From NCBI RefSeq assembly GCF_003014695.1, contig NZ_PYAS01000023.1, forward strand, positions 1 to 64,000: a DNA stretch of 64,000 nucleotides. The letters are read 5' to 3'. Below the pieces are notes generated by a model, which saw only the letters and a program-made list of their open reading frames with translations, had not been told where the DNA came from and ran no database searches. This DNA comes from Dyadobacter jiangsuensis (lineage in GTDB: Bacteria > Bacteroidota > Bacteroidia > Cytophagales > Spirosomataceae). Made by a program: the position numbers and the translations under genes. How positions within the stretch are numbered: position 1 is the first letter of the stretch; every line of letters begins with the position of its first letter. This document shows positions 8,805-17,230 of the stretch, piece after piece.

Positions 8805-9635
8805 TTAAATCTCCCGCTCCTTCATCTGGTAGTAAGCGCAAATCCATAGCATAACAGCTAACCAAACTGCAAATGCCTGGGCGGCATAATGCATCGAATC
8901 CGGAAATGTAATGTGATAAAAGCCCGCAATATATTTGGGGCGCGTCATTCCTTCTTCGGGATAAAACCACATTTTCCAACCTGCCAACGGAAATGCGGTA
9001 ATTTTGTTCGGCCTGGTTGCAAAATTCACGGCCAGGAGAAAGTTGAGGTACGTCAGCAGCGAAGCGAACGCGATCGTAGCGACGGCCGTTTTGATGTATG
9101 CATACTTTTTAAAATAGATGGAACCCAGGAATACGAGTGCCTGGATCACCAGGTACATACAAACAGTGTAATCGAAGAAATCCCTCGGGATGTATTTGTA
9201 GGTATCCGATTTTGACGGTAAAAGCGTGTTGGCATAATCAGTTGTCCAGTAATGAAATTGCCAGAAGAAGATCAGGAACGGAATTACGAATGCCAGGTTG
9301 AGCAGCAGCGAGCTCAAAAACTTTTCGATGCGGGATGCCGGGATCATTAATGCTGCAATGCCGCTGCCCTGGCTGGAATATTGCGCAAAAGCACCGCTTG
9401 TGTACAGGCTACCGCCAAAGAGCACAACCATGAACAATCCCGCGAAATGCATAATAGAGCGGAAATTGCTGTACTCGTTTGATAATGTAATAGGTACCAT
9501 TAGTGCGAGCAAGCTGAAAACAAGCACGCCGGCCATCATCAGGTAGTTACGGCCTTTCTCTGCCGCGTCAAATCGCAGCATCAGTACAAATCTGTGAATA
9601 TCAAATGTCTGGTTCATAGGAAAGATTATTTTCAT
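8805..9635 (-). CDS. ABC transporter permease-like membrane protein
   Basis: A 276-residue polytopic protein with about six hydrophobic segments (about 34-55, 68-85, 108-128, 155-172, 182-205, 250-268). It follows the ATPase gene by 2 bp and matches the small ABC-2-like permeases encoded in YtrA/GntR operons of Bacteroidota. Two in-frame ATGs exist near the N-terminus (residues 1 and 7); the second, before the NQTFDIHRFVLMLRFD segment, may be the true start. Substrate unknown. Confidence 0.8.
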   Translation of the reverse strand: MKIIFPMNQTFDIHRFVLMLRFDAAEKGRNYLMMAGVLVFSLLALMVPITLSNEYSNFRSIMHFAGLFMVVLFGGSLYTSGAFAQYSSQGSGIAALMIPASRIEKFLSSLLLNLAFVIPFLIFFWQFHYWTTDYANTLLPSKSDTYKYIPRDFFDYTVCMYLVIQALVFLGSIYFKKYAYIKTAVATIAFASLLTYLNFLLAVNFATRPNKITAFPLAGWKMWFYPEEGMTRPKYIAGFYHITFPDSMHYAAQAFAVWLAVMLWICAYYQMKEREI

Positions 9636-9637
9636 GG

Positions 9638-10474
9638 CTAATAGGCGAATATCTGGCTGATCCGCTGGGGATTCTCAATCACCGCATTGAACAAATGTTC
9701 GAGATCAACGCGGCTTTCTTCCTGTGTGGAATTTTCGAAAACGGCTTTGTAGCCTCTTAATGAAGGCTCCGAATAGAGCACGCGGTTGTCGTACTCGATG
9801 CTGGGCAGCGTGCCGAAACACAGGCGTTCGGAAATGGTGTCGAGGCTGTGCTTGATGAGTATTTTGCTGTCTTCGAGGATAATAATGGCGTCGATGAGGT
9901 TGTCGAGATCGCGGACCTGGTGGGTGGAGATCAGAATCAGTCGATCCTTGTCCAGTGCCGACGATACCAACCTCCGGAACTGACTTTTCGAAGGAATATC
10001 AAGGCCGTTGGTAGGCTCATCCATGATCAGCAGGCGTGTGTTGGTGGCTAATGCAAATGCGATCAGCACCTTTTTCTTCTGGCCATACGACATGCCGGTC
10101 AGCTTGTTGCCCTGTGGGATGTCGAGTTCTGCAATGTAAGCGCGGAAAAGCTGTTCATCGAATTTCGGGTAAAACGGCGCCATGAGACTCAGGTACTTGT
10201 CGACTGTCACAGAGGGAAGGTAAATCTCTTCGGGTAAGAAGAAAACGTCCTGCAAAAACGCCGGCTGCCGTTTGCGCGGTTCGAAACCGGCGACTTCGAT
10301 GCGTCCTGAGGTAGGGAATAGCAGGCCCGCCATATTGCGTAGCAAACTGGATTTCCCGGCGCCGTTTTTGCCAAGCAAGCCGTAGATATGCCCGGCTTCC
10401 AGATGCAGATCGAGGTTTTCAAACAATTTATTACGCTTTCCGTACCCAAAAGAAACCTGGTTAAGGTGAATCAT
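9638..10474 (-). CDS. ABC transporter ATP-binding protein
   Basis: A 278-residue ATPase. Walker A is GLLGKNGAGKSS (about 33-44), the signature motif has the variant form MSYGQKKK, Walker B with the catalytic Glu is LLIMDEPTNGLD, and the switch His lies in STHQV. The C-terminal 65 residues lack recognisable motifs. It is first in the operon ATPase-permease-GntR-beta-rich protein, which suggests an exporter or stress transporter of the YtrB type. The promoter directly upstream has a good -33/-7 pair and an operator. Confidence 0.92.
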   Translation of the reverse strand: MIHLNQVSFGYGKRNKLFENLDLHLEAGHIYGLLGKNGAGKSSLLRNMAGLLFPTSGRIEVAGFEPRKRQPAFLQDVFFLPEEIYLPSVTVDKYLSLMAPFYPKFDEQLFRAYIAELDIPQGNKLTGMSYGQKKKVLIAFALATNTRLLIMDEPTNGLDIPSKSQFRRLVSSALDKDRLILISTHQVRDLDNLIDAIIILEDSKILIKHSLDTISERLCFGTLPSIEYDNRVLYSEPSLRGYKAVFENSTQEESRVDLEHLFNAVIENPQRISQIFAY

Positions 10475-10488
10475 GGCTCAATTGTTTT

Positions 10489-10543
10489 AGTGTATTAGTT
10501 AAATAGTACACTGCAAATGTAACTAATGATTTGATAATCGCAA
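10489..10543 (-). promoter_or_regulatory. Promoter and YtrA-type operator of the GntR/ABC operon
   Basis: On the minus strand TTG (10541-10543), a 19-bp spacer and TACATTTG (10514-10521) give a perfect Bacteroidota TTG-N19-TAnnTTTG promoter. The start site would fall near 10507. It lies inside the inverted repeat AGTGTACTA-n6-TAATACACT at 10489-10512, the general form bound by YtrA-type GntR repressors. Binding by the operon's own GntR protein is inferred. Confidence 0.7.
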
Positions 10544-10592
10544 CAGCGCGCTCAAAATAATTTTGAGAAGAAGTTAGAAACTAGGGGAAAGG

Positions 10593-11192
10593 CTAAACGC
10601 CGGAAATCAGCCGCTTATAATCTTCCTGCGTGTCAATATCGATGCGGCCTTCCGGAAATGCGTATGCGGAAACGTCGTCGGGGAAACGTTTGAAGAGTTT
10701 TTTTGCCCCTTCGGCGCCGGTAAGTTGGAGTATAGCGGGGAAGTAGGAGGTGCTAAAAAGCGCAGGAGTGCCGAGGGCGTCGCTGTACTGCGAAGCGGCA
10801 ATACCTTTTCCGGATTTTTCGAAAACTTGAATTAATGCGCGGAAAGTTTCGGAAGTAACAAACGGCTGGTCACTTACTGCTAAAATCGAACCTATAATCT
10901 GCGGATTGTACGATTGCAGCGCATGAATGCCGGTTTTAACAGAGGCAGACATGCCTTCCTGCCAATCGGCATTGAATGCGAACTGGCACGGCAGGCCATC
11001 CAATGCATGTTCAATCAATCCGGAATTGGAACCTGTGACGACCATTGTGTTGCGCCCGACAATTTCCACAGCCGCTTCCACAATATGGCGGATCAGGCTT
11101 TTGCCTTGAAACTGCAACAACTGCTTGGGCTCGCCGAGCCGCGAAGAATTGCCTGCGGCCAGGATAATGATGCCATATTCGTCGCGTGGCAT
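10593..11192 (-). CDS. MocA/MobA-like nucleotidyltransferase
   Basis: A 199-residue NTP transferase. The N-terminal LAAGNSSRLGEPKQLLQFQGKSL (about 11-33) is the nucleotide-binding and catalytic loop of the MobA/MocA group, and VSDQPFV (about 105-111) contributes the metal-binding Asp. MocA enzymes attach CMP to molybdopterin for xanthine-dehydrogenase-type enzymes. The neighbouring XdhC-like and cysteine desulfurase genes support a role in sulfurated cytosine-type molybdenum cofactor, but no molybdoenzyme gene is in view. Confidence 0.85.
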   Translation of the reverse strand: MPRDEYGIIILAAGNSSRLGEPKQLLQFQGKSLIRHIVEAAVEIVGRNTMVVTGSNSGLIEHALDGLPCQFAFNADWQEGMSASVKTGIHALQSYNPQIIGSILAVSDQPFVTSETFRALIQVFEKSGKGIAASQYSDALGTPALFSTSYFPAILQLTGAEGAKKLFKRFPDDVSAYAFPEGRIDIDTQEDYKRLISGV

Positions 11193-11198
11193 GGGGGA

Positions 11199-12395
11199 TC
11201 AGTTTGTAATGGTCTGAACGGCGCAGAGAAAATCTTCCTTTTCATCACGGGTATAATCCACGTGCTGGCTGGCGCGGTTGTGGATTGGTTCCAGTTTTTC
11301 GCGCAGTGAGAATCCGACCCGCTTGCCTAGCACCGCTTTAATCTCCGCCAATATCGACAATGCAATTTCCTCCGAAGTTTCCGCACCGATATCGAGCCCA
11401 ACCGGCCCATATACCTTAGCCTTTTGCTCGTTTGTAATCACCATTCCCTCGCCTTCCAGCTCAGTGTACATGCGTTCGAGCTTCTTTTTAGGGCCTAATG
11501 CGCCTACATACCGGCATGTGTCGACGGTGAGCAATTGTTTTAAGAGGGCCAGATCGTAATTGTAGTTGTGCGTCATCAGCACGACAAAAGTCCGCTCATC
11601 GACCGTGATGTGTTTCAAAACATCCTCAGCGCGCGATACCAGCACTTTTCCCGCTTTGGGAAATCGCTGACGGGTAGCGTGGCCTGTCCGCCCATCGACG
11701 ATCGTAATGTCCCAGCCCAGTACGCTGGCCATTTCGGTGAGCGGGATCGTATCATTGCCCGCGCCGGCGATAACCAGGGAAGGAGGCGTGTTGAAATACT
11801 CGATAAAACCGGTCAACGATTTGTGATCGAATGATTTGAAGAGTGAATCGTTTCGCTGGTATGCTGCCTGCGTTTCGGAGAGCAGCTGATCGTACATATC
11901 CTGCTCGGTACAACTGCACGTTACCAGGTCGTCGGTTTGCAAATGCAGGAAACACGTCCCTGGTTGCGCGCCCGTGCGGGAATGCAGGGAAAACAATGTT
12001 ACCAGGACCGCATTTTGCCTCTTGGCCGACACCTTTTTCAAGAGCTCCACCGGGTTATCGGCATCGTCCGTTTGAATGGGTTCAAACAGAATATGGACAA
12101 TCCCGTTGCAGCCGAGCTGAACGCCCAATGTGGTGTCGTTTTCGTCGGTGGTGTCATAGGTTACCAGCTTGTTTTTCTGCTGGGAAATGGCCAGTAATGC
12201 CTTTCGCAATGCATCGCCTTCGAGGCATCCGCCGCTGATGGCGCCGGTAAGCTGGCCGTCGTCGGTCACGAGCATGCGCGCACCCGGCCGCCTGTACGAG
12301 GAGCCCTCTACATGCACGACGGTCGCGAGCGCCATGCGCTTGCCAGTGGTCAATGCCTGCTCATACGACCGGATGATGTCCGTGATCTCTTTCAT
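11199..12395 (-). CDS. XdhC/CoxI-family molybdoenzyme maturation protein
   Basis: A 398-residue protein. The N-terminal XdhC/CoxI domain (about 10-90) shows GSSYRRPGARM and GAISGGCLEGD. The C-terminal Rossmann domain (about 205-350) shows VIAGAGNDTIPLTEMASVLGW and VDGRTGHATRQRF. XdhC proteins bind molybdenum cofactor, bring it to a cysteine desulfurase for sulfuration and insert it into xanthine-oxidase-family enzymes. It ends 6 bp before the MocA-like gene, and its start overlaps the end of the desulfurase gene by 35 bp, so the three form one transcription unit. Confidence 0.9.
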   Translation of the reverse strand: MKEITDIIRSYEQALTTGKRMALATVVHVEGSSYRRPGARMLVTDDGQLTGAISGGCLEGDALRKALLAISQQKNKLVTYDTTDENDTTLGVQLGCNGIVHILFEPIQTDDADNPVELLKKVSAKRQNAVLVTLFSLHSRTGAQPGTCFLHLQTDDLVTCSCTEQDMYDQLLSETQAAYQRNDSLFKSFDHKSLTGFIEYFNTPPSLVIAGAGNDTIPLTEMASVLGWDITIVDGRTGHATRQRFPKAGKVLVSRAEDVLKHITVDERTFVVLMTHNYNYDLALLKQLLTVDTCRYVGALGPKKKLERMYTELEGEGMVITNEQKAKVYGPVGLDIGAETSEEIALSILAEIKAVLGKRVGFSLREKLEPIHNRASQHVDYTRDEKEDFLCAVQTITN

Positions 12396-13539
12396 GGCGA
12401 TGTTGTTTTACAATCTTTGAAATAACAGAAACAGCATGGTTTACGTGCTCTTCCGTGGAGAATCTCCCGAAGCTGAAACGGAACGAGTTATGGATGCGCT
12501 CGTCGGAAAAACCCATCGCTTTCAGTACATAGCTGGGTTCCAGCGTAGCGGAGGTACATGCCGAGCTGCGCGAAAATGCCAGGTCGCTCCCCGCTTCGAA
12601 TATCAGTTTTTCTCCGTCTACCTGCCCGAATGAGATGTTGGTACAATGCGGGAGCCTGCGTGCGTCCTCTGCATTGATCTCGATGTCTTGCAGTACGAGC
12701 AATTCCACTTCAAATGCATTCCGGAGCGCGGCAACGCGTTTGCTCTCACGCGCCATTTCCGCACCGGCAATCTCACAGGCCCAGCCAAGCCCGACAATGC
12801 CGGGGACATTCAGCGTGCCGCTGCGCATATTCCGCTCATGGCCACCGCCGTCAATCTGGGCGGTTAATGTTACGACGGGGTTTTTCTTGCGGACATACAA
12901 TGCACCTACACCTTTGGGGCCGTAGATTTTGTGCGCACTTAATGCCAGCAGATCGATTCCGTCATTCTGAACATTCACCGGGATTTTGCCGACAGCCTGC
13001 GTAGCGTCGGACAGGAAAGGAATATGATGCTTTTTAGCGATACCAGCTATTTCCCGAACCGGCTGGAGTACGCCGGTTTCGTTATTGGCATACATGATTG
13101 CAATGAGAATGGTATGGGCAGTAATGGCATTTTCAAGATCCGTGAGGCTGATCAGCCCATTTACGTCGACAGGCAGGTAGGTAACACTGCCGCCGAGGCG
13201 CTCGATATGCTTGCATGTATCGAGCACTGCCTTGTGCTCGGTGCACACCGTGATGATATGCTTTTCCGGTTGTTCGGAATTTTCAAAAATGCCTTTAATG
13301 GCAAGGTTGATCGCCTCCGTCGCACCGGACGTGAAAACGATTTCCTGCGGATGCGCGCCGATGAGGTTTGCGATCTGCTCACGCGCGATGTCCACCGATT
13401 CTTCGGCCTCCCAGCCATAGGAATGCGTGCGGCTTGCTGCATTCCCGAACCTGTCGGAGAAATAGGGGAGCATCTCCTGCAAAACCCTCGGGTCCACAGG
13501 GGTGGTCGCGTTATTATCCAGGTAGACAGGTAATTTCAA
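12361..13539 (-). CDS. Cysteine desulfurase (IscS/NifS type), TTG start
   Basis: A 392-residue PLP enzyme that moves sulfur from cysteine to an acceptor. VYLDNNATTPVDPRV at the start, the PLP lysine in SAHKIYGPKG and the persulfide cysteine in SSACTS are all present. The start is TTG at 13537-13539: the protein begins exactly where homologues begin (MKLPVYLDNNATTP) and no ATG is nearby. The C-terminus has a His-rich tail (HRHERDHGHH) and overlaps the XdhC gene start by 35 bp. Given its neighbours it probably sulfurates molybdenum cofactor, but it could serve Fe-S assembly or tRNA thiolation. Confidence 0.92.
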   Translation of the reverse strand: MKLPVYLDNNATTPVDPRVLQEMLPYFSDRFGNAASRTHSYGWEAEESVDIAREQIANLIGAHPQEIVFTSGATEAINLAIKGIFENSEQPEKHIITVCTEHKAVLDTCKHIERLGGSVTYLPVDVNGLISLTDLENAITAHTILIAIMYANNETGVLQPVREIAGIAKKHHIPFLSDATQAVGKIPVNVQNDGIDLLALSAHKIYGPKGVGALYVRKKNPVVTLTAQIDGGGHERNMRSGTLNVPGIVGLGWACEIAGAEMARESKRVAALRNAFEVELLVLQDIEINAEDARRLPHCTNISFGQVDGEKLIFEAGSDLAFSRSSACTSATLEPSYVLKAMGFSDERIHNSFRFSFGRFSTEEHVNHAVSVISKIVKQHRHERDHGHHPVV

Positions 13540-13592
13540 GGGTAAAGGTTGGTTTTTATTTAAAAAAGCAAAACGGACAGGCTTAGTTCAAA

Positions 13593-13632
13593 TTAAACAA
13601 AAAACCATCTCATTTTAAACATGAGATGGTTT
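13593..13632 (-). terminator. Rho-independent terminator of the DAB-like operon
   Basis: AAACCATCTCAT (13602-13613) and ATGAGATGGTTT (13621-13632) form a perfect 12-bp stem with a 7-base loop. Read leftward it is followed by a T-rich tract, so it ends leftward transcripts from 16280-13719 and isolates the desulfurase operon. Confidence 0.85.
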
Positions 13633-13718
13633 CCGAAACTTAAACGAACAGGTTAACTATAATTATGAAAATCGGTATTCAGTTTGATGACTTGATTAGT
13701 GGGTTAACATAAATGGTG

Positions 13719-14648
13719 TCATGGTCTAAGGTACTTCGAAAGGCGGGCATACAAGCCCCATTCCTTCGTGTAGAGCGTATAAATGGTATATTTCAGCTTT
13801 TTGGGCAGCCGGTCTTCCCATGTTTTTTTACTTAAACGAACTCTTTCTCCTACGCCCGCAGGCACAAGCGCAGGCGGAACCAGTAGCCGGTACGCGTCCA
13901 GGAATGCATTTGCTGCGACATGTATGAGTGCCAGGCTTTTAAATCCGGCAGCTACTTCGATAAAAATGAGTCCGGTATGCGCCATCGAAACGTAGGCAAT
14001 GCGCCGTTTCACCGACGATTGAACCCTCGCAAACCCCGCCGCCATTATGGCCGCCCCCAACCCGAGCACTCCAATGAGCACCCGTATGGAAAGCTGGTGT
14101 TCCCAAAACGGGTAGGAGCGTAGCAACAGGAACACGCCCATTTGCACCGTAAGTGTCGCCAACAGAATCGCACTTGCTGTCGTGGAATGTTGCAGTGCCT
14201 GCGGCAGCCATGAGGAAAACGGTAACTGCGACGATTGCATGGAAGCTGTTATCAACAATAGGAATGAGATTACCGCTGCGTTTTCCCGCCCGAGGTGGTG
14301 GCTTGCCCACATGGCAAGGAGCAAGCCCACGTCACCTAAGCGATATATAAAGAAGGCTTTCGCCGGAATGCCTTGCCAACCGCTCCTGAAATCGCGGTGG
14401 AGGATCATGAGCAGAAATGAGGCAATGCCCATGATCTCCCATCCGAAGAGCAACGATTTTAAACCACTGGAAAAAATGGCTAGTCCGTAACCCATATCAA
14501 AAAGCACAACCGCACATACGAAACGAGGCCAATGCATATGCCCACGCAATGTTCTACGGCCACTCCACACAGCAAGAAGCGTCATGGACAATCCGATGGT
14601 CAGATAGGCCAACGTCGCACCGTCAAAATGGAAATCACTCCAAAACAT
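13719..14648 (-). CDS. DabB-like (NuoL/MrpA-type) membrane subunit, shortened
   Basis: A 309-residue polytopic protein of the proton-conducting complex I subunit family. FGWEIMGIASFLL (Glu71) matches the conserved TM5 Glu of NuoL, YRLGDVGLLL matches NRxGDxGxLLG, and SSQLPFSSWLPQAL matches the TM7 region. VKRRIAYVSMAHTGLIF matches the TM9 region. Family DabB/NdhF proteins run to about 500 residues, so this one stops early. Gln138 and Leu163 stand where NuoL has its pathway Lys and His. ATG at 14648 is preferred over an upstream TTG. It follows the DabA-like gene directly and is the natural partner of that protein in an inorganic-carbon-transporter-like complex, though transport activity is doubtful. 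Confidence 0.75.
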   Translation of the reverse strand: MFWSDFHFDGATLAYLTIGLSMTLLAVWSGRRTLRGHMHWPRFVCAVVLFDMGYGLAIFSSGLKSLLFGWEIMGIASFLLMILHRDFRSGWQGIPAKAFFIYRLGDVGLLLAMWASHHLGRENAAVISFLLLITASMQSSQLPFSSWLPQALQHSTTASAILLATLTVQMGVFLLLRSYPFWEHQLSIRVLIGVLGLGAAIMAAGFARVQSSVKRRIAYVSMAHTGLIFIEVAAGFKSLALIHVAANAFLDAYRLLVPPALVPAGVGERVRLSKKTWEDRLPKKLKYTIYTLYTKEWGLYARLSKYLRP

Positions 14649-14699
14649 ATACACATTCAAAAAAGCTATCGACGACCGGTATTAATCAGCAATGCGGCT

Positions 14700-16280
14700 T
14701 CACCAATCACCAGCCACCGATAGCGAATATTTTGATCGATGGTAGCCGGATTTATAGCTTACCATTTCACCGTTTTTTAAGACCCGGAGTTCACGGGTGA
14801 CCGGGTCGATCACGACCAGGCGTATCCATTCATTCATAATCCACCGTCCGACGGATCGCCGCCCGACGGATCGCCGCCCGGCAGTACCTTGTGAATGCGA
14901 GGCATTCAGCCGGTCGATCACTCTCCATACCGTTTCCGGGAACTGCTCCACAATGCATAGCAGGCGCATCGGTTCCAACCCTTCGGTCAGCTCGGTTGGC
15001 AATCCTGTCCGCAAGTCTCCGCGGGCGCCGTCGGCCACACCGAACAGACCGATTATCTCATCCGTGAGGGCATTGCCCGCATCTGAGTTTGCATGCCCTG
15101 TACGCGAGAAAAGGTACTCAAGGTTTTCGGCACCGAGCGCGGGTACCACGGTTTCGAGGATCTTTTCCAGTTCCTCTCCGTCCCGGTCGAGCGAGAAGTC
15201 GTAGCTGTTCAGGTGCGCCCGGTGACCAGGCGGAATGTTCCGTGCTGTCGATGGCCTGCCGATCATGCAAAGGGTGTCAGGCGCGCTCGCGTAAGCCATT
15301 CCCGCAACGTATCCGCTATCCTCATTTGGCGAATTCCGGCATAACCCGGCTAGTATCTCCTCATAATAACTCCATTCTACGGCTTCCTGCCAGATTGCCA
15401 GTACTTCGCTTTTTTCACTGGCGGGAACCGGGTCAAACAAATCGTCGGGGCGAGTCGTCAGATGCGAAGCGAGCGGCTCCCAATGCTTGCCCAGGCGAGC
15501 GTCCAGCACATCGATTTCCAGGAGCAGTTCGAAGACGATCAATTCCCGGAGAGTAACACTGCTACCATTGGGCAGGCTGTTCCGGCCGCTTTCCAGCGTC
15601 GCTACCAGGCCCGACCAACCCCGGTGGGCAAATTGCTGGTCGAACAGGTATTGCCTGAAAAGTGCCTCATCGCCGACAACAATGGCTAGCAAGTCGCCGA
15701 TTGAAGGGCTGGTCTGCAAAAGCAGCTTACGAGCCCGGGGCGTATTGAATGCGCTGATAAAGCTGTTCGTCTCCATTTCGCGCATGGAATCGAGAAAGCT
15801 TTGTCCGCGTACCGGGAATGACCAGTCGGAAACGCCGTGATCGAGAAAGTTGCCTAAAATGCGGAACAATCTCGGATGTACACGGGCATCCGGATCTGTG
15901 TTGTACTGCTTTTGCCAGTAGGCCCTTAACCGGCCTATCCGTGGTGCGGCTTCGGCATCCGCCGGATACTTCTTCATCAGCACTTTGTCCTGCCACTCAA
16001 AGGTTTTCGCGGCACCTTTCTTCTCTACCAGCACTTTTTCCAGAACATCGGGTTTCACTCTTTTGGAATTGTAAAGCGAACGGTACTCTTCCAGGGAAAG
16101 CGAAGTTTTGTAGCCCAGCATTTCGGACGCGTGCCGTAGTGCGTCATGAAAGTGGAAGTCCTGAAAAGCCTCCAACGGATTCCGGCGGGTAAATGCTCTT
16201 CCGGGTAACAATGCCGGCAAAAATTGCCTCAACTCATGCAGTACCACGTGTTCGTCGAAAGAGTTGTTCCGGGCTGTCAT
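14700..16280 (-). CDS. DabA-like (DUF2309/UPF0753) protein lacking the zinc-site core
   Basis: A 526-residue homologue of the DAB inorganic carbon transporter subunit. The N-terminal half (HVVLHELRQFLPALLPG.., NPLEAFQDFHFHDAL, HRGWSG, WQEAVEWSYYEEIL) and the C-terminal part (HLNSYDFSLDRDGEELEKIL, ENLEYLFS, GDLRTGLP, PMRLLCIVE, WIRLVVIDP) match DabA/YbcC end to end. Between residues about 314 and 335 roughly 290 family residues are missing. They include CIDVRSE, GHGS and CxACGG, which supply the zinc Cys, Asp, His and Cys. ATG at 16280 is used because a TTG 36 codons upstream adds a non-family tail. Near the C-terminus a 15-bp duplication encodes RRSVG twice. It heads the operon with the DabB-like gene. 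Confidence 0.8.
   Translation of the reverse strand: MTARNNSFDEHVVLHELRQFLPALLPGRAFTRRNPLEAFQDFHFHDALRHASEMLGYKTSLSLEEYRSLYNSKRVKPDVLEKVLVEKKGAAKTFEWQDKVLMKKYPADAEAAPRIGRLRAYWQKQYNTDPDARVHPRLFRILGNFLDHGVSDWSFPVRGQSFLDSMREMETNSFISAFNTPRARKLLLQTSPSIGDLLAIVVGDEALFRQYLFDQQFAHRGWSGLVATLESGRNSLPNGSSVTLRELIVFELLLEIDVLDARLGKHWEPLASHLTTRPDDLFDPVPASEKSEVLAIWQEAVEWSYYEEILAGLCRNSPNEDSGYVAGMAYASAPDTLCMIGRPSTARNIPPGHRAHLNSYDFSLDRDGEELEKILETVVPALGAENLEYLFSRTGHANSDAGNALTDEIIGLFGVADGARGDLRTGLPTELTEGLEPMRLLCIVEQFPETVWRVIDRLNASHSQGTAGRRSVGRRSVGRWIMNEWIRLVVIDPVTRELRVLKNGEMVSYKSGYHRSKYSLSVAGDW
14848..14877. repeat. 15-bp tandem duplication inside the DabA-like gene
   Basis: CCGACGGATCGCCGC occurs twice head to tail, in frame, encoding GRRSVGRRSVGR within a segment (residues about 467-479) that has no counterpart in DabA relatives. 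A third, degenerate copy begins at 14878. Confidence 0.8.
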
Positions 16281-16521
16281 GTGCAGGAGCAGATAGCGTT
16301 TTACAAAGTCTTTTTGCCGACCGGCCGGGCGCTGAACCCATCTCCGGTTTTCGTTTCTCAAAGGAGCCAAACAGCAATTAAAACGCAATTAAACGAGCCT
16401 TAAAATGCGGTTAAAATTGGTTAAAATGAAGATTATCAGCTGCTAATGCCGGGCCAGTAAAAGCGGTTTGCCGTTGGATTTATTAATGGAAGAAATGGGC
16501 CGTTAAATGAAACTATTTCTT

Positions 16522-16529
16522 TAATTTTG
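16522..16529 (+). promoter_or_regulatory. Candidate -7 element of the peroxiredoxin gene
   Basis: TAATTTTG fits TAnnTTTG exactly, 56 bp before the peroxiredoxin ATG. No clear TTG lies at the -33 spacing. Confidence 0.4.
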
Positions 16530-16585
16530 TGTTCTACTCTACAATGTTAGTAGATTAATGTTTCATTCTTTAAACCTTCACCATT

Positions 16586-17221
16586 ATGTCACTTCGATTA
16601 GGAGATATCGCACCGGACTTTGAAGCAAATACCACGCAAGGCCCCATTAAATTCCACGAATGGCTGGGAGATAGCTGGGGATTGCTGTTCTCGCACCCCG
16701 CTGACTTTACTCCCGTTTGTACAACCGAATTGGGTAAAACGGCCCTTTTGAAAGGTGAGTTTGAGAAACGCAATGTGAAAGTACTCGCCGTGAGCGTCGA
16801 CGACCTGGACTCGCACCACCGCTGGATCCCGGATATCAACGAAGTAAACGATACCGAAGTGAACTTCCCGATCATCGCCGACGAAGGGCGCCAGGTAGCG
16901 CAACTGTATGACATGATCCACCCGAACGCGAGCGAAAAAGCAACTGTGCGCTCGGTGTTTGTGATCGGTCCGGACAAGAAGATCAAACTGACCCTGACTT
17001 ACCCTGCATCCACAGGCCGTAACTTCAACGAAATCCTGCGTGTAGTGGATTCTTTGCAACTGACAGCCAACTATTCGGTAGCCACGCCGGCCGACTGGAA
17101 AGATGGCGAAGACGTGATCGTGGTACCCGCGGTGAGCACCGAAGATGCGCAGAAGAAGTTTACAAAAGGCTTGAATATCGTGAAGCCGTATTTGCGCTAC
17201 ACGCCACAGCCGAATAAGTGA
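16586..17221 (+). CDS. Peroxiredoxin, 1-Cys Prx6 type
   Basis: A 211-residue thioredoxin-fold peroxidase that reduces H2O2 and organic hydroperoxides. The peroxidatic cysteine lies in the Prx6-type motif SHPADFTPVCTTELG (Cys about 47). LAVSVDDLDSHHRWIPDI, FPIIADEGRQVAQLYDMIHP and TVRSVFVIGPDKKIKLTLTYPASTGRNFNEILR are family hallmarks, and the C-terminal dimerisation extension is present. A single gene with its own -7 element and a strong terminator after it. Confidence 0.95.
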   Translation: MSLRLGDIAPDFEANTTQGPIKFHEWLGDSWGLLFSHPADFTPVCTTELGKTALLKGEFEKRNVKVLAVSVDDLDSHHRWIPDINEVNDTEVNFPIIADEGRQVAQLYDMIHPNASEKATVRSVFVIGPDKKIKLTLTYPASTGRNFNEILRVVDSLQLTANYSVATPADWKDGEDVIVVPAVSTEDAQKKFTKGLNIVKPYLRYTPQPNK

Positions 17222-17230
17222 GTTTTTGAT

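Noticed and set aside
14700..16388. TTG start 36 codons upstream for the DabA-like protein
   Set aside because: The added residues do not match the family and the ATG at 16280 lies at the usual distance from the HVxxHEL motif.
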